Positions 8,036-15,919 of a DNA stretch of 64,000 nucleotides are shown one piece after another. The stretch is from assembly GCA_965205045.1 (NCBI GenBank), contig OZ242031.1:5084001-5148000 (forward strand). The letters run 5' to 3'. Under the pieces are notes generated by a model that was not told where the DNA came from, made no database searches, and saw only the letters and a program-made list of their open reading frames with translations. Within the stretch, counting starts at the first letter, position 1. Each line of letters starts with the position of its first letter. Made by a program: the position numbers and the translations under genes. This DNA is from UBA6522 sp965205045. Lineage in GTDB: Bacteria > Pseudomonadota > Gammaproteobacteria > Steroidobacterales > Rariloculaceae.

Positions 8036-8072
8036 AGGAGTTTTCGCAGCGGGACCCGCTGCGAAAACTCCT
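8036..8072. terminator. Bidirectional terminator hairpin between convergent genes
   Basis: A perfect 18-base inverted repeat (AGGAGTTTTCGCAGCGGG and its complement) separated by one base, so the hairpin tip is formed from the inner bases. The AAAA/TTTT in the arms gives a U-rich context on both strands. It starts nine bases after the propeller gene stop and reaches the stop of the oppositely oriented Fe-S subunit gene, as expected for a shared terminator. Confidence 0.85.
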
Positions 8073-8910
8073 AGCTCGGCGTCAGTTCGATTGCCTTGAG
8101 GTTCAATGCGGCGCTCGAAAGAATAACTGTCCTTTCGACAGGCAAATAACCATCGTGCTCGATTCGCAGTGAGTAGCTGGCCCCTTCGTCGAGATTATCG
8201 AATCTGAAGTCGCCGAAACTGTCGGTCACCAAGGTCGTCTCGCCTGATATGCCTGAAAGCGTTACGCTCGCGCCGACCGCACATTCATCCGGTTGATCGC
8301 TGCACACGACTTCCCCCGCTATGAATGGTCTTGGCAGACCGACGTAGCTCACCAATGGGTTCAGCCCCAATTCAGGCTGCAGGGTTTCCGTGTTGTCGGC
8401 GGCAACGAGTTGCGACAGCCGGCTGTTCGGAGCATCGAGATCACCGAACACGAGCGCATCGGCCGGACATGATTCGACACAGCGCGGTTCAGCCCAGCCC
8501 TGATCAAGCAAGTGCGCGCAAAACGTACATTTCTGTGCAACGTTCCCTTCGTCATTCCAATAAATCGCGCCATAAGGACAGGACTCCGCGATTTGCTTCT
8601 GCCCGACAGCCTTCTTCGGATCGATAACGACTATTCCATCGTCGCGCCGATAAACCGCGTTGTCCTGCGCCGCTTCGATGCATGGCGCGTCTTCGCACTG
8701 TTGACAGCTTATCGGGACGTGCGAATACCGCACCTTTGTGCCAGTGCCCTGCTCCCTTGGCTCAACGCGTATCCAGGTGTGGCCAGCTACCGGCTGCGCA
8801 GCGGCAATGGGCAGGTGGGCGTTGCCTGAATGTTCATCCTTGCAGGCAATCACACAGTTGTAACAGCCTGTGCAGTTGTCGACGTTGACAAGTAATCCGT
8901 ACTTTGCCAT
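8071..8910 (-). CDS. Fe-S subunit of a pyrogallol-phloroglucinol transhydroxylase-type molybdoenzyme
   Basis: A 279-residue electron-transfer subunit. The first cluster motif is CTGCYNCVIAC (C13, C16, C19, C23). The second reads CQQCEDAPCIEAAQDNAVYR, in which the usual fourth Cys is absent; I recall the same deviation in the Pelobacter acidigallici transhydroxylase small subunit, so it looks like a family trait rather than damage. Two more Cys groups follow (ESCPYGAIYWN; CTFCAH and CVESCPADA). After about residue 195 there is a carboxypeptidase-regulatory-like beta-sandwich (GASVTLSG ... DSFGDFRFDNLDEG), also as in transhydroxylase. The start is ATG 8910, overlapping the TGA of the catalytic subunit gene (TGATG). 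No signal peptide, so cytoplasmic. Confidence 0.88.
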   Translation of the reverse strand: MAKYGLLVNVDNCTGCYNCVIACKDEHSGNAHLPIAAAQPVAGHTWIRVEPREQGTGTKVRYSHVPISCQQCEDAPCIEAAQDNAVYRRDDGIVVIDPKKAVGQKQIAESCPYGAIYWNDEGNVAQKCTFCAHLLDQGWAEPRCVESCPADALVFGDLDAPNSRLSQLVAADNTETLQPELGLNPLVSYVGLPRPFIAGEVVCSDQPDECAVGASVTLSGISGETTLVTDSFGDFRFDNLDEGASYSLRIEHDGYLPVERTVILSSAALNLKAIELTPS

Positions 8911-11426
8911 CAGCCGTTCCACTTTTCAATTTGTATCAGGCAGGAGTTTGGCGCAAACGCTGCAACCTTTTTTGCCATGAGCCTGCCCGGCGTCAGCATT
9001 GCGACACAACCTGCCTTGTCCGTGGAATCGGGATTGCCAGGCTCCAGCGGTTCATATTTTCCCGAACTTATGTAGCTGTGCGCTACATCGGGCCTGACCC
9101 GCTCCGTAACCACAGCGCTGCACAAAACGCTGGCTCGCTCATTGAATAACCTGACAATATCGCCGTTCTCGATCGAACGCGCCGCTGCATCGGCAGTATT
9201 GATCTTGACCGGCCACCAGGAATACCCGTCCCTGTATACCCGATGTGCCGGTATTTCGTTGAGCCACGGCGTGTGCGAGTCATAGTGCGTGTGAAACGTA
9301 TAACGCGGATGCGACGTGATGAGTTGCAACGGATATTCCCCCGCTGCATCCGAGTGATGACCCTCCCAGCTCTTGTGGTACTGAACTGTCGGCGCACGCT
9401 CATCATCGTCGGGAGTAAATCTTGTCAGGCTTTGCGAAACGAATTCGATCTTGCCGCTCAGCGTCCCCACTTCCGCCGCTCGATCGGTTCGTTTCTTCGG
9501 ATTCAGCACGTCCGGCGTATCGCAGGGCCGCCCTTCGGCAAACCATCGCAAGGCGGGTGTCGACTTGTAGTCCTCCGGCACATTGATGATGACATAGCCC
9601 TTTCTGTTGAATTCTTCCCAGGTCATCAGATCCGGCAGGTCTGACAGATCGAAAAACTTTCGGCACCAGTCAATTTCGGTATTGCCTTCGGTAAATCGCT
9701 CCTCGAATCCAAGGCGCTGAGAAATCAGCCGGAAGATCTCGTAATCGGATTTCGATTCCCAAAGCGGTTCTATCGCCTTTTGCTGACGTACGACAACACG
9801 GTAATTACAGCCGTTGCTGGCATGGTACGTATACCCATGCCCGGTGCCCCACTCGCCTATGTCCTCGCGCTCCAGACTCGTGCAGGCCGGCAGCACAATA
9901 TCCGCAAATCTTGTTTCGCCCTGCCAGTGGCAGTCCTGGTTAACCACAAATTCAAGTTTCGGACTCTGATACATGCGCACCCATTTATTGGTGTGCGCCA
10001 TCGTTGAAAGGAACGAGCCGCCGTAGCGATACCAGAGCTTGATTTCGGAATGGCCCTCCATCGGATACTCGAACTGCGTGAACTGCTGCTCGATCGAGCG
10101 GCCGCAAAACCCCTCACCCATCCATTTTACGGGTGGATTCAGGATCGCATCCGGCACGAGCAGCCGGTAGAGCCGTTGCCTGGTAGGCGTCTCGGGGGTT
10201 TCCCTGCAAATCGAGCTTTGACTGATACGTCCCTCCGGTTCAGCGTAGCCCGGGAACCAGGTCTCGGTCTCATTTGGCGCGCCGGTGCCGGCGCCCCAAA
10301 TGCTGCGCCCGGGCTTGCCGAGGCCCTGCATTGTCTGCAGGAAGACCATCATCCGCGCCCATTCGGTGCCGAAAGCCTGACGGCACGCACCGCCCTGGCC
10401 GCCACGCGTACCCGATGCGAGCACTGTTCTTTTCGCCGCCCAGTCCCTGGCCAACGCAATGATGGTGCGCGTGGGCACTCCGGATTCCTCCGCGGCCCAG
10501 CCGGGCGTTTTTGCTACACCGTCAACCTTGCCGAGAATGTAGTTTTGGAACTCATCAAAACCGAGCGTGCGGTTTTCGATGTATTCCCTGTCGTAGGTGC
10601 CTTCTTCCAGCCAGACGCAGGCAATCGCCATTGCGAGTGCGGTATCGGTGCCGATCCGCGGCGCGATCCATTTCGCGTCCATCGCTGCCGCCGTGTAGTT
10701 GTAGAACGGGTCAATACAAACCGTTTGCACGCCCTTCTTCTTCAGCCACTGCCGCCACAGCGCAGCGTCCTGCCCGGTATAGATGCCACGGGTCGTGTCC
10801 GGATCGCAGGACCAAAGCACCAGTTGTTCCGCGTGTTGCAGGGTGTCCTCGAGCAAATCGTATTGCTCAGGCACTCCGAGGCGCCAGAAGAAACCCCAGG
10901 CGTGCGATGCACCCCAGTGCCAGCCTTCCCAGCTATCCGGGTTGTCCAGCACCGGCGTGTATCCGACAAGGTTGAAGAACCTCAGAAACGCGCTGAGCTT
11001 GTATCCAACGATGCCCCAATTGTGATGCGACGAGGTCATGCCGGATATGGCCGAGGAACCGTATTCGTCGGTGACCCGCCTGATTTCACCGGATACGATG
11101 TCGAGCGCCTCGTCCCAGCCGATCCGCTGGTATTCGTCGGTTCCCCGCAGGTGCTGGTTGCGTTTTCCGTTGGGGTCGAAACCTACCCGCTTCATCGGGT
11201 ACTTGACACGGTTGTCCGAATAGACCCGTTGCCGCTCCGCGTGCACGTAAGGCGCGAGCGTGACCTTCCTGGGTGGCGAATACTCTTCGCCGCCGGCCTC
11301 GATCGTCCAGGGTCGATACTCCGATTCAGCCGCCACGAGCGGCCGGACTCGGATAATTTTGCCGTCCTTCACATAGACCGTAATGGGCCCGGAATTTGTC
11401 AGGCTAACGAAGGTTTCTTCGCTCAA
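8910..11426 (-). CDS. Catalytic molybdopterin subunit, pyrogallol-phloroglucinol transhydroxylase / catechol dehydroxylase type
   Basis: An 838-residue DMSO-reductase-family protein. Long stretches resemble the Pelobacter transhydroxylase large subunit: VYVKDGKIIR at the N-terminus, YPMKRVGFDPNGKRN, SSHHNWGIVGY (H134/H135), NPDSWEGWHWG (D164), YDLLEDTLQHAEQLVLWSCD, GGQGGACRQAFGTEWAR and a final IEKWNG. The active-site His and Asp described for that enzyme appear conserved. There is no N-terminal Cys cluster and no Tat signal, so it is a cytoplasmic enzyme. The start is TTG at 11426, supported by family alignment although the ribosome site is weak. Related proteins include gut catechol dehydroxylases, so the reaction could be hydroxyl transfer or reductive dehydroxylation of a polyphenol; the precise substrate is unknown. 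Confidence 0.88.
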   Translation of the reverse strand: MSEETFVSLTNSGPITVYVKDGKIIRVRPLVAAESEYRPWTIEAGGEEYSPPRKVTLAPYVHAERQRVYSDNRVKYPMKRVGFDPNGKRNQHLRGTDEYQRIGWDEALDIVSGEIRRVTDEYGSSAISGMTSSHHNWGIVGYKLSAFLRFFNLVGYTPVLDNPDSWEGWHWGASHAWGFFWRLGVPEQYDLLEDTLQHAEQLVLWSCDPDTTRGIYTGQDAALWRQWLKKKGVQTVCIDPFYNYTAAAMDAKWIAPRIGTDTALAMAIACVWLEEGTYDREYIENRTLGFDEFQNYILGKVDGVAKTPGWAAEESGVPTRTIIALARDWAAKRTVLASGTRGGQGGACRQAFGTEWARMMVFLQTMQGLGKPGRSIWGAGTGAPNETETWFPGYAEPEGRISQSSICRETPETPTRQRLYRLLVPDAILNPPVKWMGEGFCGRSIEQQFTQFEYPMEGHSEIKLWYRYGGSFLSTMAHTNKWVRMYQSPKLEFVVNQDCHWQGETRFADIVLPACTSLEREDIGEWGTGHGYTYHASNGCNYRVVVRQQKAIEPLWESKSDYEIFRLISQRLGFEERFTEGNTEIDWCRKFFDLSDLPDLMTWEEFNRKGYVIINVPEDYKSTPALRWFAEGRPCDTPDVLNPKKRTDRAAEVGTLSGKIEFVSQSLTRFTPDDDERAPTVQYHKSWEGHHSDAAGEYPLQLITSHPRYTFHTHYDSHTPWLNEIPAHRVYRDGYSWWPVKINTADAAARSIENGDIVRLFNERASVLCSAVVTERVRPDVAHSYISSGKYEPLEPGNPDSTDKAGCVAMLTPGRLMAKKVAAFAPNSCLIQIEKWNG

Positions 11427-11744
11427 TTCAATATCTCAACGATCACGGAGTCTGGTCCTCAATCAGTCGTGCAGTCCCACGGGAAACTGTAAGCCATTGA
11501 TTTTAAATTAACTCTTTCGACGCTTACCATCTTGCTTCGGGGGGAGCCGCAAAGGAAATGAAATTGGTGCTGCACACCATAAGAAAAACATATGGCGACG
11601 CGTCGCCCCTTTCGACCCAGGCCTCCAGCAGTCCGAGCATGCCCACTTGGGCGACGCCTCCGCACGCACCGCAGCAGTTCAAAAAGCATCCATCGTCATC
11701 ATCCAGTGGCTGGCAAGGCGCCGCCATTGTGCCATCCAAGCAGG
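11427..11744. other. Intergenic region with no supported gene
   Basis: About 320 bases between the divergent molybdoenzyme operon and the leader repeat. It must hold the promoter of the molybdoenzyme genes on the minus strand, but I see no convincing -35/-10 pair. Short frames exist on both strands, one of them Cys-rich on the minus strand, without ribosome sites or recognisable domains. Confidence 0.5.
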
Positions 11745-11874
11745 GTATTCGAGGAATCAATAGCAAGTATTGTTCCTGCCGCGTTGTGTCTGGCGATGCG
11801 GAAATCTAGACTGGTTCGAGCCTGTCCGTTTCGTGTGCGAGCTTCGCGAGCGGCCGGCACGGAGCAACCCCTGA
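11745..11874 (+). pseudogene. Leader plus last codons of a deleted 4897-type gene
   Basis: Bases 11745-11835 match the leader of the 4897 gene (4787-4878). At the shared octamer GTTTCGTG the sequence switches to the 3' end of that gene: 11828-11874 match 5522-5569, including the CELRERPARSNP codons and the TGA. The body of the gene is missing. This is what a deletion between two copies of GTTTCGTG (4869 and 5522 in the intact locus) would leave. The leader now stands 15 bases upstream of the next gene's ATG. Confidence 0.85.
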
Positions 11875-11889
11875 CGGGAGGAATCCAGG

Positions 11890-13389
11890 ATGTTCACTTC
11901 ATTCATTCGCTGTTCCGCATGGGTAGCCATCCTGTTTGCCAATGCGGCCGCAGTGCACGCACACCATTCCTTTAACGCCGATTTCAACCGGGCCGACACA
12001 CTGGTCCTCGAAGGCACTGTCACCGAATTCTGGTTTGCAAATCCTCATGCGCGCATCTATCTGGATGTGGAGCGGGAAGACGGCGCCGTCGAGGAGTGGA
12101 TGGCGGAAGGCAACAGCCGCAACAATCTCATTCGGGCGGGCTGGTCGGAGGATACGGTTCAGCCGGGACAGTTCCTCCGGATCAACGGTGCGCGGGCCCG
12201 TGACGGCTCCAATTCCATCGGCTGGCTTCCCGGCACTCCGTTGCTGGGACGGGACGGTGAGGTGGTGGGCCCCTCCGGACGCAGCGAAGCGCCTGCCGTA
12301 GCACAGGCGCCACCGACATTCGAGGTCGACCCGCTGTGGTTGAAGGTGCCGGATGGCCGGGTCTTCGGCCGCCTCCGGGGAATTGCCCTGGACGACAACG
12401 ATCACCTCTGGATCGCACACTACACCGGCAATCTCATCGCCAATCGCGAGGGCATGCTCCTCGGCGCCGTGCAGGATCCGCCGCAGTCGGAGTGCTGCGT
12501 ACCGTTGCCGCCGATCGTGGAGTTCGATGCCTACGGCAACTTCGTGCAAGGCTGGGGCGGCCCGAGCGAGGACTACGACTGGCCGCATGGCATTCACGGC
12601 CTGCACGTTGATCATACCGGACACGTGTGGGTCGCCGGCGAGGATCCGCGCGACGCCATGATCCTGAAGTTCACCAGGTCCGGCGACCTCGTCCTGCAGA
12701 TCGGCAAGGCGCAACCGGAACGCGTTCTGGAAGCCCGGGCGACGCTGGGTTGGTCCTATCCGGCCGAAACCACCAGCCAGGACACCGGCAACGTGGGCCG
12801 GGCAGCCGACCTCTGGGTCTACCCGGAAACAAATGAACTGTTCGTCGCCGATGGCTACGGCAACCACCGAATAGTCGTTTTCGATGCGGAAACCGGCGAG
12901 TACCGCCGCCACTGGGGCGCCTACGGAGACGAGCCGAGGGACGACGTGCCCGGCACGCCGGCGAACAGCCGGGGCACGGGAGAAGGCGCGACGCAATTTC
13001 ACGTACCCCACGATGTGCGCATCTCCAATGACGCACTGGTGTATGTCGCCGACCGGGGCAACAACCGAATCCAGGTGTTCACACTGGCAGGCGATTTCCT
13101 GAGGGAGCATTTCATCGCCCAGCACACATCGTCCCAGAGCGGCACCGCATATTCGCTGGCGTTTTCGAGGGATCCAGGGCAGACCTGGCTGTATGTCGGG
13201 GACACGGGCAACGGCCGGGTCCGGATCCTGAACCGCCGGACCTTCGAGGAAGTGGGCAAGTTCGGCCAGCTCGGCCATTACCCCGGCCAGTTCATGGTGC
13301 TGCACAATATCCGCACGGATTCCCGGGGCAATCTCTATACGGCGGACCTGCGCGACGGCGTCGTACAGAAATGGGTGAACGTGCAATGA
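11890..13389 (+). CDS. DUF6152-NHL propeller fusion protein
   Basis: A 499-residue exported protein with a GGGAGG ribosome site before ATG 11890. Signal peptide about residues 1-24, followed directly by AHHSF and a DUF6152 domain to about residue 135 (FANPHARIYLDVE, RDGSNSIGWLPGTPLLG), a short Ala/Pro linker, then an NHL-type beta-propeller from about residue 150 (RGIALDDNDHLWIAHYTGN, HGLHVDHTGHVWVAGED, ELFVADGYGNHRIVVFD, YVADRGNNRIQVF, WLYVGDTGNGRVRILNRR). The separate genes at 6321 and 6828 encode the same two modules in the same order, so this is a fused version or the ancestor of a split. It is expressed from the leader left behind by gene deletion at 11745-11874. Function unknown, presumably periplasmic. 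Confidence 0.88.
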   Translation: MFTSFIRCSAWVAILFANAAAVHAHHSFNADFNRADTLVLEGTVTEFWFANPHARIYLDVEREDGAVEEWMAEGNSRNNLIRAGWSEDTVQPGQFLRINGARARDGSNSIGWLPGTPLLGRDGEVVGPSGRSEAPAVAQAPPTFEVDPLWLKVPDGRVFGRLRGIALDDNDHLWIAHYTGNLIANREGMLLGAVQDPPQSECCVPLPPIVEFDAYGNFVQGWGGPSEDYDWPHGIHGLHVDHTGHVWVAGEDPRDAMILKFTRSGDLVLQIGKAQPERVLEARATLGWSYPAETTSQDTGNVGRAADLWVYPETNELFVADGYGNHRIVVFDAETGEYRRHWGAYGDEPRDDVPGTPANSRGTGEGATQFHVPHDVRISNDALVYVADRGNNRIQVFTLAGDFLREHFIAQHTSSQSGTAYSLAFSRDPGQTWLYVGDTGNGRVRILNRRTFEEVGKFGQLGHYPGQFMVLHNIRTDSRGNLYTADLRDGVVQKWVNVQ

Positions 13390-13565
13390 AGCCCGGCATT
13401 GTGCCCGCACTGTTCCGGCAGGCATCCGGGTGGATGGAAACGCGTTTAATTTTTCCAATATCCGGGTTTTCTGATTTCGTATTGTGTTTGCCTTTTGCAC
13501 GGTGTAGCGTCGATTGACACGTTGATTGCGCGACAGGGGTGTCCGGTTACGTGAATGGTCAAGAC

Positions 13566-14288
13566 ATGAAGAAAAAGGCAGGGCGTCAAGGACGTCGGCC
13601 GAAGGAACATCCGTTTCTGCCCGCGGGTCTGCAAACACCACAATTTCTGAAGTGGTTGCGGCGGACTCACGGTTGGCTGGGCCTTTGGGGAGCCGTGGCT
13701 GGAATTCTCTTTGGCATCACCACCATTCTGCTGGTTCACGCCGAGGTATTTCCTACCGGCGACCCGTCTCAAAGCGTGGTCCAGCTTCCGGTAAACGGCG
13801 CGGTCATCCAGAACCCGAACCAGCTCGGCGCCTATGTCCAGGCCGAACTGGAACTGGATACCGACTGGCGCGCCGGACCCAGGGCCCCACGACGGGCGCC
13901 GGACCCCGACGCCCCGGTCAGCGCGCCACGCGGAATGGACCGCGGCGGCGCAGGCGGCGGCGCGGCGCGGGTCACGAACCCGGTCCACCAGACGCGATTC
14001 CTGTCGCCTTCTCGCACGCTTGACGTGCGCTACATCGAGGGCAACGAGTATATCGAGATCACTCGAACCGGCTTTGGATTCCTGGAAACGATCAAGCGTC
14101 TGCACAGTGGCAGGACGGCGCAACTGGGCTGGCTGCTGCTGGGCGACGCCTTTTCCGGCGCGCTCGTCGTGCTGGCCATTTCCGGCGTGTTGTTGTGGAG
14201 CCGCATGGACGGCTCGCGACTGCTCGCCATCGGCCTGGGCGGTACAGGATTCCTGACGGTGCTTTACTTTGCGGTGGTAGGGGCATAG
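13566..14288 (+). CDS. PepSY-associated transmembrane protein
   Basis: A 240-residue inner-membrane protein of the PepSY-TM type. One helix lies near residues 35-58 (WLGLWGAVAGILFGITTILL), after the H-x-W-L-G motif typical of the family (RTHGWLGLWG). A periplasmic domain with an Arg/Pro/Gly-rich stretch follows, and two helices lie at the end (LVVLAISGVLLWSRM and LGGTGFLTVLYFAVV). PepSY-TM proteins are linked to ferric reductases and TonB systems, but no cofactor ligand set can be claimed here. ATG 13566 or GTG 13539 are both possible starts; neither has a strong ribosome site. It directly precedes a paralogue, with two bases between stop and start. Confidence 0.8.
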   Translation: MKKKAGRQGRRPKEHPFLPAGLQTPQFLKWLRRTHGWLGLWGAVAGILFGITTILLVHAEVFPTGDPSQSVVQLPVNGAVIQNPNQLGAYVQAELELDTDWRAGPRAPRRAPDPDAPVSAPRGMDRGGAGGGAARVTNPVHQTRFLSPSRTLDVRYIEGNEYIEITRTGFGFLETIKRLHSGRTAQLGWLLLGDAFSGALVVLAISGVLLWSRMDGSRLLAIGLGGTGFLTVLYFAVVGA

Positions 14289-14290
14289 TC

Positions 14291-15016
14291 ATGGCAAATG
14301 CTGCAACACCGCGAGAAGGCGGCAGAAAAGAAACGGCTTCGAAGCGCCCGCCAAAGGCGCACCCGTTTCTCCCCCGGGCCCTGCACACCCGACCCGCCCT
14401 GCAGGTGCTGCGCAAGACCCATTCGTGGGTCGGCATCACCGGCGCCACCGCCGCCATCGTCATCGCCATCAGCGGGATCACCCTGAATCACAACACCGTG
14501 ATCAATCCCCGCATTCCCGTGCCCACCGAGGATTTCCAGTTGGAGGCGCCCGCAGACGGATTCGCAGCGCAGGCGGATTTCGAACGCTTCCTGATCGATA
14601 CGCTGGAAATCAACGGGCACGTGCTCGTGCTGGAAGAAGAAGAAGAGGCCATGGCACAACGCGAATCGCCTGCCGCGTCGGAATCGGGCGGGAGGCCAGT
14701 GGCACAGCCGCGGCGCTTTGTGACTCACTTTGCATCGGCCACCGAGCAATACGACATTCGCTACGTGGAAGGCAATCCCTTAATTGACATCACCCACATC
14801 GACCGCGGCATCATGCGGACGTTCAACAACCTCCACCTGGCTCAGGTCAGCGGAAACTCCTGGGTGTTCGTCATTGACGTGTTGTCTGTCGCCATGGTGG
14901 TGCTGGCGCTGTCGGGACTGTTGCTCTGGTCGCGTTTGACCGGGCCGCGCCTGCTGGCGCTGGGACTCGCGACCAGCATGTTGCTGGGCACCATTTATTT
15001 CGCACTGGTGCTGTAG
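14291..15016 (+). CDS. Second PepSY-associated transmembrane protein
   Basis: A 241-residue paralogue of the preceding gene with the same architecture: basic cytoplasmic N-terminus including KAHPFLPRAL (compare KEHPFLPAGL upstream), RKTHSWVGITGATAAIVIAI as first helix, a periplasmic segment containing an acidic run (LEEEEEAMA), EQYDIRYVEGNPLIDITHID, and two C-terminal helices (LSVAMVVLALSGLLLWSRL; ATSMLLGTIYFALVL). The pair probably forms a hetero-oligomer in the inner membrane. Translation is likely coupled to the upstream gene. The DUF6152-propeller gene lies upstream on the same strand, so periplasmic partnership is possible but unproven. Confidence 0.8.
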   Translation: MANAATPREGGRKETASKRPPKAHPFLPRALHTRPALQVLRKTHSWVGITGATAAIVIAISGITLNHNTVINPRIPVPTEDFQLEAPADGFAAQADFERFLIDTLEINGHVLVLEEEEEAMAQRESPAASESGGRPVAQPRRFVTHFASATEQYDIRYVEGNPLIDITHIDRGIMRTFNNLHLAQVSGNSWVFVIDVLSVAMVVLALSGLLLWSRLTGPRLLALGLATSMLLGTIYFALVL

Positions 15017-15071
15017 CCGCGCGAATGGATGCGCGACTATCTTGTATGAGAATTACCTGGAGGGACTCGTC

Positions 15072-15833
15072 ATGCGAATCGTAACAACTGTAAAAGGTGC
15101 AATTTGCGCCTGCCTCTTGATCGTCATTCCCGGCACGCACGCCAATGCCGAACTGTTGGCACGTGATCTGGATGGGGACAATAGTACGGTGGAAGCTTAC
15201 TACGACACCGTGCTGGACATTACCTGGTTGGCGGATGCCCGCCTTGCGGCGAGCGAAACTTTCGGTGTCGAAGGCATCAATGAGCAAGGCAGGATGTATT
15301 GGGACACTGCAGTCGCCTGGATCGAGGCATTGAATGCGGCCGGCGGAACGGGTTATCTGGGCATCGATACATGGCGCCTGCCGAACGACACGCCCTTGGA
15401 CCCTGTGGCTTTCCCGGATTACAACCTGAACTTCAGCGGGGATGGTTCGACGGACGGCGGTTATGCAGGCCCGGAAGGATGGAGCAGCGCATCTGAACTG
15501 GGTCACATGTATTACGTGACATTGGGCAATCTGCAGATTTGCGATGTGATCCCCGAAACCGGACGTTGTCGGATCACCAGGAACAGGGAAGATTCAGCTC
15601 CGATACCCGAGGAACTTGGCCTGGTCAATACGGGACCCTTTGAAAACCTGGAGGCGGGCTATTACTGGGCCAGCCAATTGGATCCCCGCACCGAAGACGA
15701 TGAAGGGGAACCGGTGCGCCGTGCGCGGGGCTTCAATCTCAGCAGAGGCTTCCGACTGGCCATGGGCACGGAAACGGAACAGCGATCCTGGCCGGTAGCC
15801 CCGGGCGACGTCGGCACAGCAATGACGGAGTAG
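15072..15833 (+). CDS. Secreted DUF1566 (Lcl C-terminal) domain protein
   Basis: A 253-residue exported protein. GGAGG precedes ATG 15072 and the N-terminus is a Sec signal (GAICACLLIVIPGTHANA). The mature part shows the usual DUF1566 order: ARDLDGDNSTVEAYYDTVLD with ITWLADA, a TAVAWIEALNAAGGTGYLG block, DTWRLPNDTPLD, a GPFENLEAGYYWAS block and SWPVAPGDVG at the end. Members of this family are usually surface or secreted proteins of unknown function, often expanded in Gammaproteobacteria. No direct functional connection to its neighbours is visible. It is separated from both sides by about 60-90 bases. Confidence 0.85.
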   Translation: MRIVTTVKGAICACLLIVIPGTHANAELLARDLDGDNSTVEAYYDTVLDITWLADARLAASETFGVEGINEQGRMYWDTAVAWIEALNAAGGTGYLGIDTWRLPNDTPLDPVAFPDYNLNFSGDGSTDGGYAGPEGWSSASELGHMYYVTLGNLQICDVIPETGRCRITRNREDSAPIPEELGLVNTGPFENLEAGYYWASQLDPRTEDDEGEPVRRARGFNLSRGFRLAMGTETEQRSWPVAPGDVGTAMTE

Positions 15834-15919
15834 CCGTCAGGAAGCGCGCTCCAGATCGCGTTATATTTGTACACGGTTGATACACCTCGCTTGAACAAGC
15901 TGGACCAGGGGAGGCCCCA

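Noticed and set aside
11524..11727. Cys-rich minus-strand frame (contains CFLNCCGACGG)
   Set aside because: Attractive as a possible metal-binding peptide, but it has no ribosome site, no family match and lies in a region that otherwise shows decay.
11899..13641. 580-codon minus-strand frame opposite the DUF6152-propeller fusion
   Set aside because: Composition is that of an antisense shadow; the plus strand has signal peptide, ribosome site and known folds.
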